A stretch of 64,000 nucleotides of DNA from an uncultured Spartobacteria bacterium. GTDB taxonomy: Bacteria; Verrucomicrobiota; Verrucomicrobiia; Chthoniobacterales; Chthoniobacteraceae. Positions 17,261-24,972 of this stretch are shown here, piece after piece (position 1 is the first letter of the stretch; the number at the start of each line of letters is the position of its first letter). The notes beneath the pieces are model-generated. The model ran no database searches, was not told the origin of the DNA, and saw only the letters and a program-made list of their open reading frames with translations. Made by a program: the position numbers and the translations under genes. The DNA is taken from the NCBI GenBank assembly GCA_903882875.1, contig CAIRYQ010000120.1, positions 62,001 to 126,000 of the forward strand, given 5' to 3'.

Positions 17261-17617
17261 CCCCCGGTTTCTCCGGGGGCTTCGCCGGCTCGTTCGGCGA
17301 CGCTCCCGGCTGCCCCGGCGAACCCCCCGGATTTTCCGGGGGGTTCCTCGGATCGTTCAGTGAATCCCCCAGCTTCTCCGGGGGATTCCCCGTCTGGCCC
17401 GACGAAGCCCCCAGTGTTTCCCGGGGTTTCCCCCGCTGGATCGGCGAATCCCCCAGTCTTTCCGGGGGCTTCCACGGATGGCTCTGTGAACCCCCCTCCC
17501 TATCCGGGGGATTCCCTCGCTGGTTCGACGAAGCCCCCACTTTCTCCGGGGACTTCCACGGATGGGCGGATGGAGCCCCCATTTTATCCGGGGGCTTATT
17601 TTCTGGACTTTTTGAAG
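17261..17617. repeat. 42-bp tandem hairpin repeat array
   Basis: Eight 42-bp units, each opening with CCCCC, and one 21-bp half unit at 17303-17323. Full units start at 17261, 17324, 17366, 17408, 17450, 17492, 17534 and 17576. Most contain a local palindrome such as CCCCCGG-N5-CCGGGGG, so the strand would fold into a row of evenly spaced hairpins. All three plus-strand frames are almost open and code for 14-residue repeats (for example PSLSGGF plus HGWLCEP), a by-product of the 42-bp period. The remaining DNA in the 17104-17715 gap shows no gene. The array precedes the gene at 17716. Confidence 0.9.
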
Positions 17618-17715
17618 CCGCCGGGGCATTTTCCGTGGCAATTCCGCCTCCCGGCGGCACACACGAACCCGCGGGCGGCCTCCCCGGCTCATCCCGCTCT
17701 TCTTCTCCATCATCC

Positions 17716-18414
17716 ATGAAACGACAGGACTACTACCCCAGCATCGTCTCGGAACAGGTGCTCTGGCTCGGCCGCTTCGCCCGCGAGCTGCCTGGCCAGG
17801 CCGCCGAACTCCCGCTCACCGCCGAAGTGGTCGCCGGTGCCGTGGCGGACGCACTCTGGGTCGCCTACACGCTCGGCCCGTGGCGCACGGCCATCCGCAT
17901 GCTTTCCAAGACCGCCACCGCCGCGATGGAGGCGGTGCAGACGGGCACCGGCGACGATGCTCACGAGCTGCCCTCCATCATCGCCCCGGTGCCCGGCGAT
18001 GCCGTGCCGCGCCCGCCCGGCGCGCTGAAACGCATCTTCCGCCTCGTGCAAATCCTCAAGGCCAGCCCCGGCTACAACGAAGCCATCGGCAGGCACCTCG
18101 GCCTCCTCACCCTCACCGACGCGCGCGAACACCCCGCGCCTTCGCTGGCGGTGAAAGTGGAGCGCGGCGCGACCAGCGAAGTCGCCGTGCTGAAGATGGA
18201 AAAATGGGGCCGCATCGCGCTCCACATCGAGTCCCGGCGCGGCGGGGGCGATTGGGAAAAGCTGGGCCTCACCTCGCGGATCCGGTTCACCGACGCCCGC
18301 CCGCTGCTCGACCCCGCCCGCCCCGAGATCCGCGAATACCGCGTGCGCTACTACGAAGGCAACGGCCCCACCGGCGAATGGAGCAACGTGGTGAAGGTGA
18401 CGCTCTCGCCCTGA
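17716..18414 (+). CDS. Uncharacterised protein, MKRQDYYPS type
   Basis: 232 residues from ATG 17716; the frame stays open upstream through the repeat array, but the ATG follows it and the sequence changes to normal coding character there. It opens MKRQDYYPSIVSEQVLWL, then a helical region with AVADALWVAYTLGPWRTAI, a central Pro-rich linker, and a C-terminal beta-rich part ending EYRVRYYEGNGPTGEWSNV, which looks like the last strands of a fibronectin type III-like fold. No signal peptide or enzyme motif. It may be linked with the repeat array immediately upstream. Function not recognised. Confidence 0.75.
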   Translation: MKRQDYYPSIVSEQVLWLGRFARELPGQAAELPLTAEVVAGAVADALWVAYTLGPWRTAIRMLSKTATAAMEAVQTGTGDDAHELPSIIAPVPGDAVPRPPGALKRIFRLVQILKASPGYNEAIGRHLGLLTLTDAREHPAPSLAVKVERGATSEVAVLKMEKWGRIALHIESRRGGGDWEKLGLTSRIRFTDARPLLDPARPEIREYRVRYYEGNGPTGEWSNVVKVTLSP

Positions 18415-18544
18415 GCCCGCGCCGGTGGAGCGCGCCGCCCCGCGCGCGCTTCCTCCATCCGCAAGCAAGCCATCCATTCCCCGCCGAAACGCGCGCGGAG
18501 CGACGCGTTCCACCATGCAAGGCGTGAGCAGGCTGCCGCATTAT

Positions 18545-18695
18545 GGAGTGCGCTGGCAGAGCGCAGCGGCGACAGCGCTTTGGGATGCGCCGGAGGCGTG
18601 CAGCGGTCTTCCGGTGCGCCCTCGCGCGAAAGCCCCGCCGCGTCGCTCCGCTCCTGCCAAAGCGGCGTCGGCGCTGCACTCTGCCGCCGCACTCC
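18545..18695. repeat. Long inverted repeat, REP/MITE-like
   Basis: Two 39-nt arms, 18545-18583 and 18657-18695, are inverted copies with six mismatches; both begin or end with GGAGTGCG and close with CTTTGG. The 73-nt centre is itself partly palindromic (GCGCCGGAGG...TTCCGGTGCGC). The element sits in the 303-bp gap between the convergent genes ending at 18414 and 18718, just beyond the stop of the TIR-FGE gene. It codes for nothing convincing. A clear target duplication was not seen. Confidence 0.8.
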
Positions 18696-18717
18696 AAAAG
18701 CCCGCCGTTCCACGTGC

Positions 18718-21471
18718 CTACCACGCAGACTTGGCCAGCACGCAGCGGAAGCCGCTGCGGTTGTCGTGAAATGAAGCGGGAGCGTGACCGCGGCTGGATG
18801 ACAGCAGAGAACCGCGACTATGGTTGATGAACGAAGCGCCGCGCATCACCCGGTATTTGTGTTCCGCGTTCAACCAGTCCTCGCACCACTGCGACACGTT
18901 ACCCCCCATATCGTAAAGGCCATACGCATTGGCGGGGAAGCTCCCCACCGGTGAGGTCGTCGCAAAGCGATCTGTGTAGCCTTCGATCCAGGGCTGATCC
19001 TTCGTTTTGTCTTTGTCGTCCTTCGGAAATTTCGCGTGAAACGTCTCGTCCGCGTAATTCCCAACAATTGTTGTTGGCGGCCAGTCCTTGCCCCACGGGA
19101 AATCCACCGTGTTTTCCCCGCTCTTCTCCGCAGGCGTCGCGCCCACCTCGGGCGGCAGGCCCACGGCCCAACTCCATTCCTCATCGGTCGGCAGCCGATA
19201 CCTCAGCCCCGGCGGCAGTATCCCCCCGATGGTTTCCTTTGCCGTGAGCCACCGGCAGAACGCCTGCGCGTCCTCCCAGCTCACGCCGACGACGGGATGA
19301 TCCGGTTCCCGCCCAACGGGCACGCCGTCCCGCTCCTGCGTCTTCCATGAGTCGTCCGCCTTCGGGGTCACAGCCGCATACGCCGCATAGTCCACCATCC
19401 GCACATCCCACACGCTGAAGAGCACGTCCGTGCCGGGCACGGGGACGAATTTTATGCCGCGGGAATTGACAAACGGGGCGTCCTTGGTCGCGGCGGGAAG
19501 GTGCGCGGCGCCGGGCTTGTCCAGCGGCGTATAATCGATGTCGCGGAAGTAGCTATTGGCTGTGGCCGTTACTTGCACCATGCCCGGTTCGGTGACCGTG
19601 CTGTCGTGCATGGTGCCCAAGATTGCACCATCGAGCGAGGCCGTGATTTCTTCTCCGATTGTTCTCAGTTCCAATTTCACCCATTCGTCCGGCCCGTAAT
19701 CGCGAGGCAGCGGCCATGATTGGAGCTCCCGCGCCAGTCCATCATTCATCACCCTCAGGCGGACCAGCTTTTTCTGAAAATCGAGAACCAGATTGTAATT
19801 GCGCTCTCGATTTTCGGGCGTGCCAAATCGTAAAGACAGGCGCGGGGCGATGGCATCCGGGTTGGTCCGGATGGATGCGCGGACGATGGCATCGCGGCTC
19901 CTGTTCGAGGCCCAGTTGAGGCCACCCTTTTTAAGGTGCAACGCGTTGTCCACCCACTCGATTCCGGGCATAGGATTGATGAACTGCACCGGCGAATCAA
20001 AGAGCCTGATCGCACCGCGTTCGAGAATGGCGGCGGAGGTTGGAGGCGAGGAGACTTGGGGACTGGGAGGCGGGGAGACGGCGGAAGATGCCTGCGAGGA
20101 TGGCGCGAGGACGCAGCGGAAGCCGATGTAGAGATAGCGAGATGCGGATGCGAGGTGAAAGCGATGCGAAGAGAGGAGAAAGCCGCGGACGCCACCATCC
20201 CATGGGGAACCGCGGACCACACGGTCCTTGTGATCCTTGTCGTACCAATCCTCGCACCACTGCCACACGTTGCCTCCGACGTCGTAAAGGCCATACGCAT
20301 TCGCAGGGAAACTCCCCACCGGCGAGGTCGTCGCATAGCCATCGTCGTATCCCGCGATCCAAGGCTGATCCTTCTCTTTGTATTTCGAGTCCTTCGGAAA
20401 TTTCGTGTGAAACGTCTCGTCCGCGTAGTTGCCCACCTTCCCGGTGGGCGGCCAGTCCTTGCCCCACGGAAAATCCACGCTGTTCTTCTCGTTCTTTTCT
20501 TCCGGCGTCGCGCCCAGCTCGCGCGGCAGTCCCACCGCCCAGCTCCATTCCTCATCGCTCGGCAGCCGATATTTGAAGCCTTTCGGCAGCTTGCCTTCGG
20601 CGCTCTCCTTTTCCGTCAGCCATTGGCAGAAGCCCTGCGCATCCTCCCAGCTCACGCCCACCACGGGGTGGTCCGGTTCGCGCCCTACAGGCACGCCGTC
20701 CCTCTGCATCGTCATCCATGCGCCGTCCACCTTGTTCATCCGCGCATACGCCGCGTAGTCCACCACCCGCGTGTCCCACACGCTGAAGAGCGCCTGCGTG
20801 CCGGGCACGGGGACGAATTTCATGCCCAGCGTGTTCACGAATGGCGTATCCTTCGTGGCTGTGGCAGGCGAGACTGCGGTCGCCGTGGCAGCCTGCGGTG
20901 CCTGCGCTGCCCGCCCGCCCTTGTCCCTTTTCATGCGCCAGATGATTCCGCCGACCAGGAGCAAAGCCGCAAGGAGCAACGTTCCGATGAGCGCGAATTT
21001 GCCGCCGCGGCGCGGCTGCTTCCCGGAGGCAGTGCCGGCGGGAATGGCAGCCGCCGGTGCGGATTCACGCGCGCGCCCGAGGGAGCCGAGAATCGTGCCC
21101 GCCAGCTTCTCCAAGTGGATTTGCAGCGGAGGAGGAAAGCCATCCATCCGATGGGCGGCGGAGATGAAATACTCCATGGCCTTCGTCGGCGACACGTCCT
21201 CGATGCGAAAGGGAATGATGGTCATCCCTCTTGCAACCGCCCGCTCCACTTCGCGACGGACGTGAGGGGATTCATTCGCATGACGGGAGAAGACGATCAC
21301 CATGACCCGGCAGGCCGCAATGCCACGCAGGATTCCATCGGCCCATTCCTCACCGGGCAGGATGTCCCGCGGGGCCACCCAGCACCTCAGCCCATGCTGC
21401 TCCAAGACCGCGCAGGCGGCACCCGCCGCCGCCTTGTCCTTGGATGAATAGCTGATGAAGACCTCGGGCAT
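18718..21471 (-). CDS. TIR - membrane helix - FGE-like - lectin-like - FGE-like protein
   Basis: 917 residues. Residues 1-130 are a TIR domain (EVFISYSSKDKAAAG, RCWVAPRDILPGEEWADGI, VMVIVFSRHA). A Gly/Arg-rich linker leads to one membrane helix (about 155-180). Residues about 210-455 and 664-912 are two formylglycine-generating-enzyme-like (SUMF1, C-type-lectin-fold) domains, each with HPVVGVSWEDAQ.FC and WCEDW, ending GFRCVLA. Between them (about 485-660) is a concanavalin-like beta domain. Both FGE domains lack the catalytic cysteine pair, so they are probably binding modules displayed outside, with the TIR inside. Their last loops differ strongly from each other. A truncated kinase gene lies just upstream. 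Confidence 0.88.
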   Translation of the reverse strand: MPEVFISYSSKDKAAAGAACAVLEQHGLRCWVAPRDILPGEEWADGILRGIAACRVMVIVFSRHANESPHVRREVERAVARGMTIIPFRIEDVSPTKAMEYFISAAHRMDGFPPPLQIHLEKLAGTILGSLGRARESAPAAAIPAGTASGKQPRRGGKFALIGTLLLAALLLVGGIIWRMKRDKGGRAAQAPQAATATAVSPATATKDTPFVNTLGMKFVPVPGTQALFSVWDTRVVDYAAYARMNKVDGAWMTMQRDGVPVGREPDHPVVGVSWEDAQGFCQWLTEKESAEGKLPKGFKYRLPSDEEWSWAVGLPRELGATPEEKNEKNSVDFPWGKDWPPTGKVGNYADETFHTKFPKDSKYKEKDQPWIAGYDDGYATTSPVGSFPANAYGLYDVGGNVWQWCEDWYDKDHKDRVVRGSPWDGGVRGFLLSSHRFHLASASRYLYIGFRCVLAPSSQASSAVSPPPSPQVSSPPTSAAILERGAIRLFDSPVQFINPMPGIEWVDNALHLKKGGLNWASNRSRDAIVRASIRTNPDAIAPRLSLRFGTPENRERNYNLVLDFQKKLVRLRVMNDGLARELQSWPLPRDYGPDEWVKLELRTIGEEITASLDGAILGTMHDSTVTEPGMVQVTATANSYFRDIDYTPLDKPGAAHLPAATKDAPFVNSRGIKFVPVPGTDVLFSVWDVRMVDYAAYAAVTPKADDSWKTQERDGVPVGREPDHPVVGVSWEDAQAFCRWLTAKETIGGILPPGLRYRLPTDEEWSWAVGLPPEVGATPAEKSGENTVDFPWGKDWPPTTIVGNYADETFHAKFPKDDKDKTKDQPWIEGYTDRFATTSPVGSFPANAYGLYDMGGNVSQWCEDWLNAEHKYRVMRGASFINHSRGSLLSSSRGHAPASFHDNRSGFRCVLAKSAW

Positions 21472-21498
21472 GTTCGGACGGAGCAGGCTGTCAAACTT

Positions 21499-21636
21499 TC
21501 ACACTCGCCACGGGCTTTGATGCGCCACCGTGCGCCGCAGCGAGGCCTGCCGCGCCTTGTACACGGCACCCATGCCGCCCTGCCCGAGGCGTTCCAGGAT
21601 TTCAAATTCGCCGAGGCGCTGGCCTTCGAGACTCAT
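21499..21636 (-). pseudogene. Truncated Ser/Thr protein kinase N-terminus
   Basis: 45-codon frame from ATG 21636. Residues 1-38 match the start of a bacterial Hanks-type kinase, including the complete glycine-rich ATP loop LGQGGMGAVYKAR, but the sequence breaks right where the catalytic lysine (VALK) should appear and stops after HQSPWRV. The remainder of the kinase domain is absent and the TIR-FGE gene begins 27 bp downstream. Full-length kinases fused to FGE-like domains are common in the PVC group, so this is probably the leftover 5' end of such a gene after recombination. Confidence 0.75.
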
Positions 21637-21747
21637 GCGGCGCGAACGCTAGCGGGCATGAAGGGATGCAAGCGAGATGAAAATGGATGCGTGCCCGGAA
21701 GACCGCACATGCGCCGACAAGCCTTCCGCAACGCCGCGCTTTTCGCG

Positions 21748-23682
21748 CTACTTCGATCCGCCGTTCGTCACGCCGCCGTTGAGCTGGAGATAGGTGTAGC
21801 CCTTCAGCGCGCGCTCGTAGCTGTTCAGCATTCGGATGGCCTCGGCGGGCTTGAGCCGGTCGCCGCGGATCGCGGCGTCCACCTGCGCCTTCATCTTGCG
21901 GTTCAGCTCGGCCTCGTCCCATTGCGTCATGTTCAGCACGCTCGCGATAGTGCTGCCCTCGATGGTCTCCTCGATGTACCAGCCGCAATCCTCGTCGTCG
22001 TCGAGGTAGATGTGCGCCTCGTTCACGCGGCCGAAGAGGTTGTGAAAGTCGCCCATGATGTCCTGATACGCGCCCATCAGAAAGAAGCCGATGTAGTAGG
22101 GCACGCCGGCCTGCATGCGGTGGAGCGGCAGCGTGTCGCGCACGTCCTGGAGATCAATGAACTTGCTCACCTTGCCGTCCGAGTCGCAGGTGATGTCCAC
22201 GAGCGTGGCCTCGCGGTCGGGCGCCACATTAAGACGATGCACAGGCATTATCGGAAAAAGCTGACCGAGCGCCCAGTGGTCGAGCATGCTTTGGAACACG
22301 GAGAAATTACAGAGGTACTGATCCGCGATGGACACGCCGAGATCCTTGATTTCATCCGGCACGTATTTCATCCCCGCACTGAGCTGCACAATCTTCCGCG
22401 CGATCTGCCAGAATACGGTTTCGATGCGCGCCTTCGCGTCCAGCTCCATGAGGCCGAGGTCAAACATGCTCTGCGCCTTTTCCTTCAGCTCCAGCGCGTC
22501 GTGCAGCGTCTCGCGGCGGTTCTGTTTGTTGAGGCTGCTTTTGAGTTCGAGAATGTTTTTGACGAGCTTCGGATCACCGGCCTTCGCCTCCACAGCGGCC
22601 TCCTGATCCTTCTCGATGGAACCGAACGCCTCGACGATGAGCACGCTGTGGTGGGCGACGATCGCGCGCCCGCTCTCGCTCACGATGGTGGGATGCGCGA
22701 CTTTCTCGTCGTCGCAGATTTCCATGATGTTCCAGACGACATCGCGCGCGTATTCCTTCAACGAGTAGTTCGTCGAGCTGTCGAACGCGCTGCGCGAGCC
22801 GTCGTAGTCCACGCCGAGTCCGCCGCCGACGTCGAGGTAATCAATCTGATGCCCGAGCTTGAGCATCTTCGCGTAAAAGCGCGCCGCCTCGCGGACGGCG
22901 CGTTTGATGGTGCCGATGTCCGGCACCTGCGAGCCGACGTGGAAATGCACGAGCTTCAGGCAATGCGCGAGGCCCGCGGCCTTCAGCGTCTCGCTCGCGA
23001 TGAGCAGGTCCGAAGTACTCAGCCCAAACTTCGCATTCTCGCCGCCGCTCAGCGCCCACTTGCCCGCGCCTTTTGCATTCAGCCGCACGCGGACGCCGAT
23101 CCACGGCTCCGTGCCGACTTCGCGCGACACGGCGAGGATCTGCTGAAGCTCCTCGATTTTCTCGACGACCAAAATCACGCGCTTGCCGAGCTTCGTGCCG
23201 AGCAGCGCATTCTGGATCAGCGACGCGTCCTTGTAGCCATTGCAGATGATCAGCGACTCAGGATCCTCATGCACCGAAAGCGCCGCGAGCAACTCCGGTT
23301 TGCTCCCCGCCTCGATGCCGAAATGGAACGGCGCGCCCGCCGACATGATCTCCTCCACGACTTCCTGGAGCTGGTTCACCTTGATCGGAAACACGCCGCG
23401 ATAGACGCCTTGGTATTTGAAATCCTCGATCGCGCTCGCGAACGCGCGGTTGATCGTCTCGACGCGGTTCCTCAGCAGATCGTGAAAGCGCAGCACCATC
23501 GGAAACGTGAGCCCCTGCGCCTGCGCCTCGGCAACAGCCTCCATGATGTCCACCGGCGTCCTCTCATCGAGCGTCGGAAAAACCTGCACATTCCCCTTCT
23601 CATTGATCCCGAAGTATCCGCCGCCCCAGCGGTCCACGTTGTAAAGCGAAGTTGCCGCTGCGATGTCCCAGTTTTGCTGCAT
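21748..23682 (-). CDS. speA: Biosynthetic arginine decarboxylase
   Basis: 644 residues from ATG 23682 (E. coli SpeA is 658); an earlier start at 23715 is possible but the conserved N-terminus WDIAAATSLYNVDRWGGGYF begins just after the chosen ATG. Fold III PLP enzyme: the PLP lysine lies in GVFPIKVNQLQEVVEEI, the phosphate-binding glycine loop in DVGGGLGVDYDGS, and the second-subunit motif in VDITCDSDGKVSKFI. It converts arginine to agmatine for putrescine and spermidine synthesis in the cytoplasm. No agmatinase or agmatine deiminase gene is adjacent, so it stands alone in this window. Confidence 0.96.
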   Translation of the reverse strand: MQQNWDIAAATSLYNVDRWGGGYFGINEKGNVQVFPTLDERTPVDIMEAVAEAQAQGLTFPMVLRFHDLLRNRVETINRAFASAIEDFKYQGVYRGVFPIKVNQLQEVVEEIMSAGAPFHFGIEAGSKPELLAALSVHEDPESLIICNGYKDASLIQNALLGTKLGKRVILVVEKIEELQQILAVSREVGTEPWIGVRVRLNAKGAGKWALSGGENAKFGLSTSDLLIASETLKAAGLAHCLKLVHFHVGSQVPDIGTIKRAVREAARFYAKMLKLGHQIDYLDVGGGLGVDYDGSRSAFDSSTNYSLKEYARDVVWNIMEICDDEKVAHPTIVSESGRAIVAHHSVLIVEAFGSIEKDQEAAVEAKAGDPKLVKNILELKSSLNKQNRRETLHDALELKEKAQSMFDLGLMELDAKARIETVFWQIARKIVQLSAGMKYVPDEIKDLGVSIADQYLCNFSVFQSMLDHWALGQLFPIMPVHRLNVAPDREATLVDITCDSDGKVSKFIDLQDVRDTLPLHRMQAGVPYYIGFFLMGAYQDIMGDFHNLFGRVNEAHIYLDDDEDCGWYIEETIEGSTIASVLNMTQWDEAELNRKMKAQVDAAIRGDRLKPAEAIRMLNSYERALKGYTYLQLNGGVTNGGSK

Positions 23683-23796
23683 GTCGTTTTGTGTGCGCGC
23701 GAATAAGGGAATCACCGCGCGTGCGCAATGCGCGTTGTGAAAAAAATCACCGCGCGGAAAAATGCGCGCGCAATGCGTGCGGGAGATCGTTGCAAT

Positions 23797-24870
23797 TCAC
23801 CGCTGGTAGATCGGCAGAAAGTGGTTCTTCACCGACAGAGCAAGCACCGCGAGCGCGGTCGCATACACCTTGCCACCCTGCCTCTCCTCGCCGCCCACGC
23901 CATCCCACCAGCCTTCGCGCGATTGAATCGGAATCAGCAAATCGGCCATCTGCTTTCGCGCCGCGGCCGCGTGCTTGTCGCCGCGCTGATACATCCCCTG
24001 CGCGTAGTAGTACGCCGTGTAGAAAAACCAGCGGTCGCCGACGCGCAGGCCGGTTTTCATCAGGCGATCCGATGAGACTTTCACCTCCTCGGAATCATAG
24101 TCGCCGCACACCTGCAGCGCGAGCAGGCCCTCGGCAGTCGTCGAGGGCTCACTGCCACGGCTGCTGTATCCGAAGCCACCGTAGCCGCGCCCGTGGTTGC
24201 CGGAATCGTAGAGCCCCTTGATGTAGCGCACCGCGAGGTCAATGGATTCCTTCGGCACATCGAGCCCCGCGTTGCGCGCCGCGCGCAGCGCCATCGTCTG
24301 CCAGCACGTCACCGACATGTCGCTGTCACTCGCGTCCGGCGTGTAGCGCCAGCCGCCGCGGTTCGCCTCGTTCTTCGGCACGCGCTGCGCGCGAATGATG
24401 AGATCGATCGCCTTTCGGCAACGCTCGCGAATGAGCGTGTCCTGCGCCTCGCTCGTCCCCATGCCGAGCATCTCGGCGAGCGCGAGCGTGATGATGCCGT
24501 GCCCGTACATCCGCGAGCCGTCGGCCTTTCCGAAATATCCCGTCGCGTCCTGGTTCTCCGGCAGCAGCACGAAGTCGAGCGCGCGTTTCATCGAGCGGCC
24601 CTCGGGCGTCGGATCGGACGGCTGATGCCCCATCGCCGCAAACGAAAGAATCGCCAGCGCAGTCATCGTCGTCTCATTGCGCAGCCGGTTGTGAATCGCC
24701 CCCGTCGCCGGATCCTGACAGGTGATGAGAAACTGCCCCGCACGCTTGAACGCCTCATTCACCCGCGCACTGTCGGCCTCCTCCTGTGCGGTGGCCGGGC
24801 GGATCGCCGTGGTGAAAATGAGCGCCGCCACGAGGCACGCACCCGTCATTTTTTTGATTTGGAAAATCAT
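23797..24870 (-). CDS. Secreted prenyltransferase/squalene-cyclase-fold repeat protein
   Basis: 357 residues from ATG 24870 with a signal peptide (LVAALIFTTAIRPATA); an earlier start at 24906 would bury it. The mature part is alpha-alpha repeats with periodic Gly-rich turns: GAIHNRLRNETTMTALAIL, GGWRYTPDASDSDMSVTCWQTMAL, GYGGFGYSSRGSEPSTTAEGLLAL and GWWDGVGGEERQGGKVYATALAVLAL. This is the terpenoid-cyclase/prenyltransferase repeat fold, but the DxDD and DCTAE cyclase motifs are missing, so an exported binding role is more likely than catalysis. Such proteins are frequent in Planctomycetes and Verrucomicrobia. It is encoded 102 bp downstream of the giant gene at 24973-30951's 3' end, same strand. 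Confidence 0.8.
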   Translation of the reverse strand: MIFQIKKMTGACLVAALIFTTAIRPATAQEEADSARVNEAFKRAGQFLITCQDPATGAIHNRLRNETTMTALAILSFAAMGHQPSDPTPEGRSMKRALDFVLLPENQDATGYFGKADGSRMYGHGIITLALAEMLGMGTSEAQDTLIRERCRKAIDLIIRAQRVPKNEANRGGWRYTPDASDSDMSVTCWQTMALRAARNAGLDVPKESIDLAVRYIKGLYDSGNHGRGYGGFGYSSRGSEPSTTAEGLLALQVCGDYDSEEVKVSSDRLMKTGLRVGDRWFFYTAYYYAQGMYQRGDKHAAAARKQMADLLIPIQSREGWWDGVGGEERQGGKVYATALAVLALSVKNHFLPIYQR

Positions 24871-24972
24871 GTCAGTCAGTGAATGCGAACCCGCCCCGCG
24901 TTGCAAACGAGTCCCTCATTCGCGGCAAAAACTCCGTTGGACGTTGGGCGTTCAAATTTTGCGCGCAGCACA

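Noticed and set aside
17261-17617. CRISPR array
   Set aside because: The units are contiguous and vary throughout; there is no constant repeat with unique spacers and no cas gene.
17206-17715. N-terminal extension of the gene at 17716 through the repeats
   Set aside because: All plus frames are open because of the 42-bp period, and the ATG at 17716 starts a clearly different, protein-like sequence.
18718-21471. Complete diversity-generating retroelement
   Set aside because: No reverse transcriptase, accessory gene or template repeat was found in the window; only the target-like loops are visible.
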